Part shown: positions 16,530-25,242 of the stretch, piece after piece
How the letters are laid out: each line of letters starts with the position of its first letter
Position numbering within the stretch: position 1 is the first letter of the stretch
Origin: Bacteroides mediterraneensis
GTDB lineage: Bacteria > Bacteroidota > Bacteroidia > Bacteroidales > Bacteroidaceae
Direction: 5' to 3'
DNA: 64,000 bases
Assembly: GCF_016900355.1 (NCBI RefSeq)
Contig: NZ_JACJKA010000013.1
Coordinates: 1-64,000 of the forward strand
The notes under the pieces: generated by a model
What the model saw: only the letters and a program-made list of their open reading frames with translations
Databases searched by the model: none
What the model was told of the DNA's origin: nothing
Made by a program: the position numbers and the translations under genes

Positions 16530-16633
16530 AAACGCAAGTGCGTTTGGAACAAAACGCCTTTACGTTTTACTCAAAACACAAGTGCATTTTACTTGAAACG
16601 CACTTGCGTTTTATCTAAAACGTCCTTGCGTTT
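16530..16633. repeat. Array 2 of five 16-bp palindromes at 22-bp period
   Basis: Units start at 16530, 16552, 16574, 16596 and 16618, exactly 22 bases apart. Centres are AAGT, CTTT, AAGT, ACTT and CCTT. Unit 1 is the exact reverse complement of unit 4. Unit 3 carries two symmetrical changes (AAACAC ... GCATTT is half compensated). The first 38 bases are nearly identical to array 1, including the spacer GGAAYA. The array sits 35 bases past the stop of the acyl-CoA synthetase gene and upstream of the lipoprotein promoter, bounded by A and T runs. Confidence 0.9.
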
Positions 16634-16668
16634 TTTTGACCATTCGCAAGGGATTCTTTTTCAGGATA

Positions 16669-18321
16669 TTACTGATACAGGAAACGTTTGATACTCTTCT
16701 TGGCCGTCTTTTCGAATTCTTCCGGATAGAGTCGAATGTGAGTTATTTGCGCATAGGCCGGAAGCATCTTGTTCAGTTCATTTCGATTCTGGTCAAGGGC
16801 CACTTCCAGTTGCTGTTTGCTCATCCCGTGAGAAAGCGCGTCGTCCATGTCCGGATAAATCAGGGCCACCAGTTTGTTGTCCTTCAGGATGACCAGCGAT
16901 TCGTTCACATACGGCATGTTGTTGAGGCGTGCCTCGATTTCCTCCGGATAAATGTTCTGTCCCGAAGCCGTGAGCAACATGTTCTTGCAGCGTCCCTTGA
17001 TGAAGATGTTTCCGTCGGCATCCTTGATGGCCATGTCGCCCGTGTGCAGCCAGCCGTCCTTGTCGATGGTCTGTGCAGTGGCAGCCTCGTTTTTGTAGTA
17101 GCCCAGCATCACGTTCATCCCGCGGCACACCAGTTCTCCGGGCACACGCTCCGGATTGCCGGAGAGCACTTTCGTCTCCATGTTGGCTACTGTCTTTCCG
17201 CACGAAGTGTACAGAATCTCATCCCAGCGGCTGTGGCAGATGAGCGGGGCACATTCCGTCATGCCGTAGGCAATGGTGTAGGGGAAATTGATTTTCCGCA
17301 GGAAAGCCTCCACTTCGGCGTTGAACGGCGCACCTCCCACCACAATCTCGATGAAATTCCCGCCGAACACCTCCATGGCCTGCTGGCGGATTTGTTCCTT
17401 GATTTTGTCGCTGATGATGGGCAGGTTCAGCAGCAGCTTGCCCAGCCGGTTGTCCACCTTCGGCAGAATGTTTTTCTTGAAAATCTTCTCCACGATGAGC
17501 GGTACGCAGGCAATGACCCGCGGACGGATGACGGCAAACGATTCCGCAATGATTTTCGGACTCGGCATGCGGGTGAGGAACCACAAGTGTGCGCCCACGG
17601 TGATGCCGTAAAGAAAATCGAACACCAGTCCGAAGATATGTCCCAGCGGAAGCATGGATACGATGCTGTCGCCCGCCTTCAGTCCCACCTTGTGATGGAT
17701 GTGTACGATGTTGGAAATAATGCTCCGGTAGGGCAGCATCACCCCTTTGGAATAGCCCGTAGTTCCTGAAGTATAGTTGATGACGGCCAGTTCTTCCGGT
17801 TCTTCCCGGCGGTAGGAAACCTGCTCGGCACGGAAGCGGCAGGGATATTTCTTCCCGAATTCCTCGTTCAGGTGTTCGCGTGCATACGTCAGCCTTTCCG
17901 AACGTGACACTACCAGGTCGAAGTTCTTCAGTTCGATGATTCCCTCCAGATTGGGCATGGCCGCCTCGTTGAACATCTCCCACACCTGGTCGCCTACAAA
18001 AAGCATACGTGCCTCCGAATGGTTGACGATGTGGTGCACGTTGTCGGCCTTGAACTCGTGAAGGATAGGAACGGCTACTGCCCCGTAAGTTACGATGCTC
18101 AGGAAAGTGGCTGTCCAGTTGGCACTGTTGCGCCCGCACAGCGCGATTTTGTCCCCTTTCCGGATTCCTGCATGTTCGAACAGGATATGCATTTTCTCTA
18201 TCTTTCTGGCCACGTCCTTATATTGCAGCGTAGCTCCTTTGTAGTCTGTCAGTGCATCACGGTCCCAGTTGGCGCGGATGCTTTCTTCAAGAAGTTGTAT
18301 AAAACTGTCTTGTATTTCCAT
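16669..18321 (-). CDS. Long-chain acyl-CoA synthetase, AMP-binding
   Basis: This 550-residue member of the AMP-forming synthetase family activates a fatty acid to its CoA thioester through an acyl-adenylate. Visible motifs are the P-loop YTSGTTGYSKGV (about residues 180-191), the AYGMTECAP adenylate motif (about 360-368), the GWLHTGDMA motif (about 421-429) and KNMLLTASGQNIYPEEIE (about 443-460). The start is the ATG at 18319-18321; a frame from TTG 18357 would begin inside the -7 box. Length fits FadD-like enzymes. Monocistronic; array 2 follows its stop codon. Chain-length preference cannot be read from sequence. Confidence 0.93.
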   Translation of the reverse strand: MEIQDSFIQLLEESIRANWDRDALTDYKGATLQYKDVARKIEKMHILFEHAGIRKGDKIALCGRNSANWTATFLSIVTYGAVAVPILHEFKADNVHHIVNHSEARMLFVGDQVWEMFNEAAMPNLEGIIELKNFDLVVSRSERLTYAREHLNEEFGKKYPCRFRAEQVSYRREEPEELAVINYTSGTTGYSKGVMLPYRSIISNIVHIHHKVGLKAGDSIVSMLPLGHIFGLVFDFLYGITVGAHLWFLTRMPSPKIIAESFAVIRPRVIACVPLIVEKIFKKNILPKVDNRLGKLLLNLPIISDKIKEQIRQQAMEVFGGNFIEIVVGGAPFNAEVEAFLRKINFPYTIAYGMTECAPLICHSRWDEILYTSCGKTVANMETKVLSGNPERVPGELVCRGMNVMLGYYKNEAATAQTIDKDGWLHTGDMAIKDADGNIFIKGRCKNMLLTASGQNIYPEEIEARLNNMPYVNESLVILKDNKLVALIYPDMDDALSHGMSKQQLEVALDQNRNELNKMLPAYAQITHIRLYPEEFEKTAKKSIKRFLYQ

Positions 18322-18354
18322 TTTCAAATTGCACAATGTTTGACACAATGTGTG

Positions 18355-18362
18355 CAAAAGTA
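18355..18362 (-). promoter_or_regulatory. -7 box for the acyl-CoA synthetase gene
   Basis: TACTTTTG on the minus strand, 34 bases before the ATG at 18321. It helps rule out the longer TTG start. Confidence 0.5.
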
Positions 18363-18468
18363 ATAAAAGTTAATAGAATTATCTCTATGAAAGTCCTTTT
18401 TTTGCTGGAATCTGATGTTTGTGCTATTTTTTCTTCCTTATTTGTTATTCCTTGAAAAAAGAGATTGG

Positions 18469-19476
18469 TTACCCGATCAGTGCATAGATGGCTGCTGCCA
18501 ATGCCGCACTTACCGGGATGGTAAGCACCCAGGCTGTCATCAGGCTTCGGGTAACTCCCCAGCGCACTGCGGACAGGCGACGGGTGGCGCCCACTCCGAT
18601 GATGGCTCCTGATATGGTGTGGGTGGTGCTGACCGGAATTTTCAGATATTCCGTAAAATAAAGCGTAAATGCACCGGCTGTTTCGGCTATGACACCTTCC
18701 AGCGGAGTAACTCTGGTAATCCGGTTTCCCATGGTGCGCACTATTTTCCATCCTCCCGACATGGTTCCCAGTGAGATTGCGGTAAAGCAGGAAAAAGCGA
18801 CCCAGTCGGGTAAATCGCCTACGTTGTTTACCCCCATGCCAATGCCTTGCGAATGGGCTGCTATCAGGGCAGCTGCAATGATACCCATTACCTTTTGCGA
18901 GTCGTTAAGTCCATGCCCGATGCTGAACAGGGCGGATGAGAGCAACTGTAGTCTTTTAAACCATTTCTCTGCGGTGTGGGGATGGGCCTTACGGCACAGA
19001 TTCAGCACTATCAGAGTGAAGAGGAAGGCTACAAGCATACCTATGACTGGAGCCAGAAAAATGAAAAGCACGATTTTCAGGATAACCGAACTTTGAATGG
19101 CACCAAATCCATAAGCAGCAATGGCGGCTCCCGCAAACCCGCCGATAAGTGTATGGGATGAAGAAGAAGGAATTCCTCTCCACCAGGTCCACAGGTTCCA
19201 GATGATGGCTGCAATCACTCCAGACAAGATGACTGGCAAAGTAATGTATTGCTCATAGACTGTTTTTGACACAGTGTTGGCAATGCCGAAATCACCGATA
19301 AGGTATTTAGCGATGAAAAACGCCAGAAAATTGAAAAAGGCAGCCCAGATTACAGCCTGGAGCGGAGTCAGCACCTTGGTAGAAACAATGGTAGCTATTG
19401 CGTTGGCTGCATCATGAAAACCGTTGATATAGTCAAAAATCAGGGCCAGTACAATGATGGTGATGAGTAATTCCAT
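18469..19476 (-). CDS. Inorganic phosphate transporter, PiT family
   Basis: This 335-residue membrane protein belongs to the PiT family, low-affinity phosphate (metal-phosphate) symporters. Hallmarks are the paired repeats: FDYINGFHDAANAIATIVSTKVL (about residues 14-36) and the second signature GVNNVGDLPDW with a GHGLNDSQKVMGI stretch (about 195-207); PiT proteins carry GxNDxxN-type motifs at these points. About ten helices. I start at the ATG 19474-19476 rather than the TTG six bases earlier. It is the last gene of the ten-gene run and follows its usual partner DUF47 by 14 bases. Confidence 0.94.
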   Translation of the reverse strand: MELLITIIVLALIFDYINGFHDAANAIATIVSTKVLTPLQAVIWAAFFNFLAFFIAKYLIGDFGIANTVSKTVYEQYITLPVILSGVIAAIIWNLWTWWRGIPSSSSHTLIGGFAGAAIAAYGFGAIQSSVILKIVLFIFLAPVIGMLVAFLFTLIVLNLCRKAHPHTAEKWFKRLQLLSSALFSIGHGLNDSQKVMGIIAAALIAAHSQGIGMGVNNVGDLPDWVAFSCFTAISLGTMSGGWKIVRTMGNRITRVTPLEGVIAETAGAFTLYFTEYLKIPVSTTHTISGAIIGVGATRRLSAVRWGVTRSLMTAWVLTIPVSAALAAAIYALIG

Positions 19477-19490
19477 GTGCAATTCTTTTT

Positions 19491-20138
19491 TCAGGCATAT
19501 TTTACGATAATGTTTCTCAGGAGCTTTCCTACATGGTCGGCGGCATCTGTCGTCTTTTCCAGTTCCTGCATGATTTCTTTTGTCTTGATCAGTTCAATGC
19601 AGTCGGTTTCTTCATTAAACAGTTGCATGATGAAAAGGTCATAGACTTCATCCGCATGGTTTTCTATCTCATGGAGCTTCTGACAGTAATCTTTCAGTCT
19701 GGACGGATTTTTGCTGAAGGTTTCCAGCTCATCCATGGCCTTGCAGATGATGGAGGCTCCTTGTTGTATGAGGACAGCCAGCTCTTTTCCGCTGTCTGAA
19801 ATGGCGTGCGGCTTGTAGATGGCAATCCGCTTCGAGGCACTGTGAATGCGGTCGGTCACGTCATCGATGGAAAAGGCCAGGTCATGTATGTCTTCCCGGT
19901 CAAAGGGGGTGATAAAGGTCTGGCCTAGCTCCATGAAAATCTGCTGTGTTATCTGGTCGCCTTTTCTTTCAGCCTCCTTCACTTTGTGATAATACTCCTG
20001 CCATGTCTCTGGTGTGTCATGGTTCATGCTGTCAATCAGAAGTTCAGAAGCATTGAGTACGGTTTGTGACAATTGGTTTAATAAAGGAAAGAATTTGCTT
20101 TCTTTGGGTACAAATCGGTTTAACAGGGAATTTTTCAT
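19491..20138 (-). CDS. DUF47 (PhoU-like) protein, Pit partner
   Basis: The 215-residue protein is an all-helical DUF47/PhoU-like protein, found next to Pit transporters and thought to regulate phosphate flux or bind metal clusters. Visible marks are [31 protein letters not shown] (about residues 75-105), where the acidic E/D residues of the PhoU helix repeat occur, and a mirrored stretch near 150 ([16 protein letters not shown]). Its start overlaps the dedA stop by 4 bases (ATGA), so translation is coupled. Cytoplasmic. Confidence 0.93.
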   Translation of the reverse strand: MKNSLLNRFVPKESKFFPLLNQLSQTVLNASELLIDSMNHDTPETWQEYYHKVKEAERKGDQITQQIFMELGQTFITPFDREDIHDLAFSIDDVTDRIHSASKRIAIYKPHAISDSGKELAVLIQQGASIICKAMDELETFSKNPSRLKDYCQKLHEIENHADEVYDLFIMQLFNEETDCIELIKTKEIMQELEKTTDAADHVGKLLRNIIVKYA

Positions 20139-20779
20139 TCTGTTGTTCGTTTATTTTTTATTCGTATATATTCAATGAGGGCAGGGCAGAGTGAAACCAG
20201 TACGATGCCCATCAAAAGTATTTTGAGGTTTTGCTGCACAAAAGGGATGTTTCCAAAGAAATAGCCTGTCATGCAAAAAAGTAAGACCCAGACAGCTGCC
20301 CCGACAAGGTTGTAAATCATAAACAAGTAATAATTCATGTGTCCCATTCCGGAGACAAACGGTGCAAAAGTGCGGACAATGGGGACAAAACGGGCAATGA
20401 TTATGGTTTTTCCGCCATATTTCTGGAAGAAATGATGGGTTTTCTCCAAATGACTTTGCTTGAAGATCTTTGAGTCTGGTTTGGAGAACAGTTTTTTCCC
20501 GAAATAATGTCCAATCAGGTAGTTGCAGGAATCACCAAGCACGGCTGCGATGAAAATAACCATCATCAGCAGGCTTATTTCCAGTGGCATCCCCGGAAGG
20601 GATGCCACTGCACCGGAGACAAACAGAAGGGAGTCTCCGGGCAGAAAGGGGGTGACTACAAGTCCGGTTTCACAGAAAATGATTAAAAACAACAAGGCAT
20701 ATGTCCATTCATGGTATTCCTGCACGAGTGTAATCAGATGCTGGTCTATATGTAGGAAAATATCAATGAAGAAATCCAT
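20135..20779 (-). CDS. DedA-family membrane protein
   Basis: The 214-residue protein is a DedA (VTT/SNARE-associated) member, with four to six hydrophobic helices, the motif [23 protein letters not shown] (about residues 35-57; E and FLPGD are family constants) and the second motif [29 protein letters not shown] (about 112-140; the two arginines are conserved). Some DedA proteins recycle undecaprenyl phosphate across the membrane, a phosphate-related link that may explain its place in this run. It overlaps the upstream gene by 17 bases and the downstream gene by 4. Confidence 0.92.
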   Translation of the reverse strand: MDFFIDIFLHIDQHLITLVQEYHEWTYALLFLIIFCETGLVVTPFLPGDSLLFVSGAVASLPGMPLEISLLMMVIFIAAVLGDSCNYLIGHYFGKKLFSKPDSKIFKQSHLEKTHHFFQKYGGKTIIIARFVPIVRTFAPFVSGMGHMNYYLFMIYNLVGAAVWVLLFCMTGYFFGNIPFVQQNLKILLMGIVLVSLCPALIEYIRIKNKRTTE

Positions 20780-21284
20780 GTGACGTATGCAGGTTTTTCA
20801 TGAATGTACTGGCTTTTTCTCCTTTCAGGCAGCACAGTTCTGTGACTGGTTTATACAAGAAAGAACTATAGGTCAGCAGTTGAAATGCGGCATATTGGTT
20901 GTCTTTTGAGTGAACAATCAGCAAATACAGCTGCGGCTCTTCTCTTGACATGGCAGGCAGGTCACAATAATCTGCCAGGTATTTTTTCAAGCCTTGGAAC
21001 TGTTCTTTGCTGAATGTCAGGCTTTTTTTGCATACCATGCTGCCTGTTCCTGCATAGGCCTGATAGCGGGCACGGAAAATCAGAAAATAGAATGAAATGA
21101 CTGCCAGCAAGCTTCCGGCAGCGATTTTCAGGGCATTAATATTGGATTCTGAGGTGCTTTCCGGTAAGAAAAACAGACTGATACCGGCAGCCAGCAAACA
21201 AATTGAAAGGCCTATGGTGAGGAAACTGGTGCGTTTCCGTATATCCTGTGTGGGATATGACTGTGATAGATTAAATGTTTCCAT
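20763..21284 (-). CDS. Small two-helix membrane protein, unknown
   Basis: The 173-residue protein has two adjacent membrane helices (about residues 20-40 and 50-72, with a short turn PESTSESN between) and a soluble C-terminal part of 100 residues that carries several cysteines and aromatics. I do not recognise a family. Its 3' end overlaps dedA by 17 bases, so it belongs to the same transcript as the TonB and phosphate genes. Similar uncharacterised proteins may accompany this cluster in related genomes (inference). Confidence 0.75.
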   Translation of the reverse strand: METFNLSQSYPTQDIRKRTSFLTIGLSICLLAAGISLFFLPESTSESNINALKIAAGSLLAVISFYFLIFRARYQAYAGTGSMVCKKSLTFSKEQFQGLKKYLADYCDLPAMSREEPQLYLLIVHSKDNQYAAFQLLTYSSFLYKPVTELCCLKGEKASTFMKNLHTSHGFLH

Positions 21285-21320
21285 GAATTTCTTGTTTTTG
21301 TAGTTGAAAATTAAAGAGAA

Positions 21321-22766
21321 CTATTGGGTAGCCTGAAGCCCTTGCAGGGCCTGTCTGGCCGTAGCGTTTTCCGGATCAAGTTCCAGAATTTTGTTCCAGT
21401 ATGCTTTAGACTTTTCATAGTCCTTTTGCAGGAAATAATAGTATCCCAGGTAACTTTCACATTCGATGAGGAGTGATTTGGACGCGTCTGCTTTCTTTTC
21501 CAGCAAGGCCAGAGCCGATTCGTAATAAGGCTTGGCCAGTCCTTCCGTACTTTCAGGGTCGGCCATGGCATTGGTGCGGGCTCTCCAGAAATAGCCCAGG
21601 TAATTGTCGGGTACACGTTGAGATACTTCTGCAAAGATTTCGTCGGCTTTCTTCAAATAAGCTTCTTTTTCGGTTTCATTGGCGGTACTGCTTCCGGCCG
21701 CTATGTAATACAGTCTTCCCATCAAGAACATGTCGCTCACCTCGGCCTTTCCTTTCAGCCCGTCCAGATACACTTGGTACAGGCGGATGGCTTCAGGGTA
21801 ATTTTGCAATTTTTCGTGGGCGGCAGACGCTTCCTTGGCTATTTCCGGATGCTCATGTGCCGCATCCGCTTCGAGGGCTTTTTCAAACCATTGCATTGCC
21901 TCGTCGTTCCTCTGGTCTGCCAATGACAGACGTCCACGGTATAGAAAGTCCAGGTAGACGTAGTCGCTTCCGTCCGGACGGTCAAAAAAAGCGTCAGCAG
22001 CTTCAAGCCCTTCTTTATAGGCGGCAATTTCATACAAATCGTACATACGCAGACGTTTCAGGAGATGGTTGTCCTTGTCTGTAGCAAGCCCTTTCTCTAC
22101 GGCCTTCAGTGATTGCGCATAGTCTTTGTTCAAATATAGCAGCATGGCGTAATGCCCGTAGTCTTGCGCATCAGGAGTTCCTTGTTGCATGAATTCGTCG
22201 TAAGCAGATTTTGCTTTGCCATAGTACCCTGCCTGATAGTACGCATTGGCTAATTCACGGTTTACTTCCAGCAGTTCAGGATGGTTTGCCTTCAATTTTG
22301 TCAGCATGTCAATAGAGAGCTGAGGGTTCACCCCGATGTAGGCACGTGCGTATTTGTAATAGGCATCGTAGCAATCTGCATCGAACAAAATGGCCTGTTC
22401 GTAATATCCGCATGCCGTGCCTACATTTTTCTGTGCCAGGGCAATGTCACCTGCCAGCATATATACCGGAGCCGATTTGGAGTCTGTTTTCATGGCACGG
22501 TCAGCATAAACTTGTGCTTCAGCCGGGCGGTTATGATCCAGATAGGCGTTGCCTATGGCAACCAGCAAGGAGATGTTTTTCTTGTTTTTCCCCTTTAGTA
22601 ACTCGCTGAATTCTTTGGCGGCTGTTTCCGGTGTTTCATTGATACCGGAAGCTATCTGTGTAATTAGCCTGTGGGTTTCAGCTGTAAGAGTTTCCTGGGC
22701 ATAGCAGTATGAGGCAGAAAATATCATTCCGCTGCATACAAAGCATAAAATTTTATTTTTCATCAT
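21321..22766 (-). CDS. Exported TPR-repeat protein
   Basis: The 481-residue protein has a signal peptide (about residues 1-23, ending SYCYA) and at least eight tetratricopeptide repeats through the whole chain, for instance ALAQKNVGTACGYYEQAILFDADCYDAYYKYARAY (near 120) and the last repeat YLGYYYFLQKDYEKSKAYWNKILELDPENATARQ (near 440). It is probably periplasmic and acts as a protein-binding scaffold. It lies 15 bases after the PstS-like gene and 36 before the small membrane protein gene. The pair PstS-like plus TPR downstream of tonB-exbD is, as I recall, a recurrent order in Bacteroidales. Partner unknown. Confidence 0.88.
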   Translation of the reverse strand: MMKNKILCFVCSGMIFSASYCYAQETLTAETHRLITQIASGINETPETAAKEFSELLKGKNKKNISLLVAIGNAYLDHNRPAEAQVYADRAMKTDSKSAPVYMLAGDIALAQKNVGTACGYYEQAILFDADCYDAYYKYARAYIGVNPQLSIDMLTKLKANHPELLEVNRELANAYYQAGYYGKAKSAYDEFMQQGTPDAQDYGHYAMLLYLNKDYAQSLKAVEKGLATDKDNHLLKRLRMYDLYEIAAYKEGLEAADAFFDRPDGSDYVYLDFLYRGRLSLADQRNDEAMQWFEKALEADAAHEHPEIAKEASAAHEKLQNYPEAIRLYQVYLDGLKGKAEVSDMFLMGRLYYIAAGSSTANETEKEAYLKKADEIFAEVSQRVPDNYLGYFWRARTNAMADPESTEGLAKPYYESALALLEKKADASKSLLIECESYLGYYYFLQKDYEKSKAYWNKILELDPENATARQALQGLQATQ

Positions 22767-22781
22767 AAATTGCTCATTAAA

Positions 22782-23723
22782 TTAGAAATCATCTTTTACG
22801 TTTACAATCCGGACTGGCTGTGTAGCCGGTATCAGTCCTGACTTGAGGATAATCCGTTGTCCGCGCTCTCCTGTCAGAAACGTCATCAGTCCGGTAGGGA
22901 GTGCTCCTTTGGGGTCATTGATAAGGATGTACACCTCATTCGTCAGCGGATATTGTTTTAAAGCCAGATAAGCCTGATAAGGTCTGTAACTGTTTTCTGG
23001 AGTAGCTTCACTGCTTTCCGAAACCGACATGACCCTGACTCTTTGGTTGAAGGAGAGCCGTGTCGTATCTGCCTTGTTGCCTATCCAGTTGGCACCGATA
23101 ATGCCAATGGCATCCGGTGTGGCAGCTACATAATCAATTACTTCTTCATTGCTTTTCCGTGCCTTTAATGAGGAAGAAAGAGGTTTCCCTTGGCAGATGG
23201 AGTCGATGACATAATGTACGGTTCCTGAGTTCGGATTGTCGAACACTACTTGCATGCGTCCCAGCCTTGACTTTGGGTTTAACTCTTTCCATTCCGTGAT
23301 TTCTCCGGTGGCGATGCGCCGGAAGTCTTCCACTGTAATGAGTGAGTCGGGATTGCAATGGTGGGTAATCAGTGCGATTCCGCTGGAAGCCATTTGAATG
23401 GATTCCGGAAAGAATTTGCGTGTATGAAAAGAAATTAATTCCTTTTCTGTCAGCCGGCGGTTGGTGATTGCCAGACGTACGCTGTCTTTCAGCAACAGGT
23501 TGACAGCTTCTACCTCACTGCAATAAACCGGGGTGATTGAAGCCTCGGGAGTCAGTGCCTGATATACTTGCAGCTCTTCTTCCATGATAGGCTTGAACGA
23601 TTCGTCTACGGCAATGCGGATTTCTCCCGAATACAAGGTTTCCTCTTTACCGTTTTTCCCGGAGGAATTACAAGCCGAGAACGTGAGCATGCACAACAGA
23701 TATAGCATTAATTTCTTTTTCAT
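22782..23723 (-). CDS. PstS-like phosphate-binding lipoprotein
   Basis: The 313-residue protein has a lipoprotein signal (MKKKLMLYLLCMLTFSAC, cysteine 18) and a type II periplasmic binding fold of the PstS group. Support: GEIRIAVDESFKPIMEEE (about 33-50, the first strand and helix), and DNPNSGTVHYVID (Ser-166, Gly-167, Thr-168), the SGT turn that holds phosphate in PstS. No pstC, pstA or pstB lies in the window. Instead it sits 11 bases after tonB in a TonB/ExbBD run and upstream of pit. It may bind phosphate or another oxyanion and present it to a transporter, or act as a sensor; substrate is not proven. Confidence 0.85.
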   Translation of the reverse strand: MKKKLMLYLLCMLTFSACNSSGKNGKEETLYSGEIRIAVDESFKPIMEEELQVYQALTPEASITPVYCSEVEAVNLLLKDSVRLAITNRRLTEKELISFHTRKFFPESIQMASSGIALITHHCNPDSLITVEDFRRIATGEITEWKELNPKSRLGRMQVVFDNPNSGTVHYVIDSICQGKPLSSSLKARKSNEEVIDYVAATPDAIGIIGANWIGNKADTTRLSFNQRVRVMSVSESSEATPENSYRPYQAYLALKQYPLTNEVYILINDPKGALPTGLMTFLTGERGQRIILKSGLIPATQPVRIVNVKDDF

Positions 23724-23734
23724 ACACTTGGTGA

Positions 23735-24553
23735 TTACTGTAATTTAAAAACAATAGGGCAGGTATAATAAACCGGTACGTTACGCCCGTTCTGTTTCCC
23801 GGGAATCCATTGTGGCAGCGATTTTACCACGCGTATCGCTTCTTTGTCGCAATAAGGATCCAGTGAACGGAGCACCTTGACATTTTCCACATGGCCTTGT
23901 GCATTGACAACAAAACGCAGAATGACTTTTCCTTGTATGCCATTCTCTTGTGCAATGACCGGATACTTCAGGTTTTTGGCTATGTATTTAAGAAGCTCTG
24001 CAGGCCCTCCCGGAAATTGTGGCATCTGTTCTACCATCATGTAAGGCTCTTCTTCTTGAGCTTCTGGTGCCTGGGTAATGACTTCCTGCAAGTCGGCAAT
24101 GTCTTTTCCGTTCAGTTCGTCATTGCCTTTCACGTCGGCGATGGATATTTGTACCTTGGTCTCTGTCAGCTCATCCTGGCTCTTGAGCTCATCGTCATCG
24201 TGCACTTCCTCGTCTTTCTTGATGACCGGTACCGTGAATTTGATGGTACTCTTGAGAGCCGGAGGGGGTGGGGCAATGGGTTCTACCTTTTTCAATGTTT
24301 CTTCTTTCACTTCCGGCTCCTCCAGGGCAGAAAGCTGTGTCACTTCCACCATTTCTTCTTTCTGTTCCGGCATAACCATTTTGACAAGACGGGGTAAGGT
24401 GAATCCGGCAAATGCCACAACTGTGACAATAACCAGAGAGGCCGTCTGCCGTCTTCCCAGGTCACGGCGCATTTTATAGGCACCGTAATTTTTATTTCTG
24501 TCTTTGAAAATGAGTTCGCACCATTCCAAAGAAGTTAAATCAACCTTTGACAT
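23735..24553 (-). CDS. TonB energy transducer
   Basis: TonB transmits the proton-driven energy of ExbBD to outer membrane transporters. The 272-residue protein has a cytoplasmic N-terminal segment of about 33 residues (longer than the E. coli type and with LGRRQTASLV before the helix), one membrane helix (about 34-54), a Lys/Glu/Pro region (EPIAPPPPALKS near 90) and the C-terminal TonB domain (about 185-272) with YPVIAQENGIQGKVILRFVV and WIPGKQNGRNVPVYYT. Its gene follows exbD by 17 bases, as for a working complex. No TonB-dependent receptor gene lies in the window. Confidence 0.95.
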   Translation of the reverse strand: MSKVDLTSLEWCELIFKDRNKNYGAYKMRRDLGRRQTASLVIVTVVAFAGFTLPRLVKMVMPEQKEEMVEVTQLSALEEPEVKEETLKKVEPIAPPPPALKSTIKFTVPVIKKDEEVHDDDELKSQDELTETKVQISIADVKGNDELNGKDIADLQEVITQAPEAQEEEPYMMVEQMPQFPGGPAELLKYIAKNLKYPVIAQENGIQGKVILRFVVNAQGHVENVKVLRSLDPYCDKEAIRVVKSLPQWIPGKQNGRNVPVYYTCPIVFKLQ

Positions 24554-24570
24554 TTTTCCCTTTTTTGAAG

Positions 24571-25230
24571 TTATACATTCCTATCTGTCGCTTTTTGACT
24601 TAACTCACCATGAGAGAGGTAGTTGTCTATCAGGAAACGGTCGCCGTCCGTAATGTCGACAATTACGTATTTCCCTATGCTGCAAATCTGCATTTCGTCC
24701 AGCGCATCTATCAGATTCTTATAAGTCGACTTGTCCATTGCCTTAATGATGACGGTAGGAGTGTTTTTTCCCGATTTCACGCTGGCAATTTCCTTCTTAC
24801 ATTCCTCTTCGGTGATTTCAAGCCTTGCTTTCTTATCCTTAAGCTCACGTACTTTCTTGACTGCTTCGTAGTTTTTGCTGAGCAATAGTTTACGCAATCC
24901 GCTGGCTTCGTAGGTGGTTTCTTTTAGTGAAGCATAGTTCTTGTAGTCCGGTTCGCCTTCGTAATAATAGAGTTTTCCGTCCTCGCCCAGCAATAAAGTC
25001 AGTGCCTGAGAGGCCTTGACTTTATTCTGTTGCTCTTCGGTGATGTTTTTATCATTGGATGGCATGCTGATTTCCATTGTTTGCGGCTTGCTCAATGAAG
25101 TACACAGCATGAAAAAAGTAATCAGCAGCATATTCATGTCGACCATGGGAGTGAAATCCACGCGGATATTCATTTTTTTCTGCTTGTTACCTTTCTTTTC
25201 TTTATTGTTGTTTTCTTGAATTTCAGCCAT
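24571..25230 (-). CDS. ExbD-like biopolymer transport protein (second copy)
   Basis: The 219-residue protein has a basic cytoplasmic N-terminus (KEKKGNKQKKMNIRV), the ExbD transmembrane signature VDFTPMVDMNMLLITFFMLCTSL (about 24-46, with the proton-path aspartate in MVDMN), and a long periplasmic part. ExbD proteins are usually near 140 residues; here a charged stretch with KKVRELKDKKARLEITEEECKKEI (about 130-153) enlarges the periplasmic domain. It lies 12 bases after another exbD gene. Two different ExbD subunits around one ExbB are common in Bacteroidetes. Confidence 0.92.
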   Translation of the reverse strand: MAEIQENNNKEKKGNKQKKMNIRVDFTPMVDMNMLLITFFMLCTSLSKPQTMEISMPSNDKNITEEQQNKVKASQALTLLLGEDGKLYYYEGEPDYKNYASLKETTYEASGLRKLLLSKNYEAVKKVRELKDKKARLEITEEECKKEIASVKSGKNTPTVIIKAMDKSTYKNLIDALDEMQICSIGKYVIVDITDGDRFLIDNYLSHGELSQKATDRNV

Positions 25231-25242
25231 ATTTCTTTTTCT

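Noticed and set aside
16636-17769. Plus-strand frame of 377 codons opposite the acyl-CoA synthetase gene
   Set aside because: Antisense shadow, begins at a weak codon in a repeat boundary, and has no domain.
18322-18357. TTG start for the acyl-CoA synthetase
   Set aside because: The -7 box overlaps this codon, and the ATG at 18321 matches the family start.
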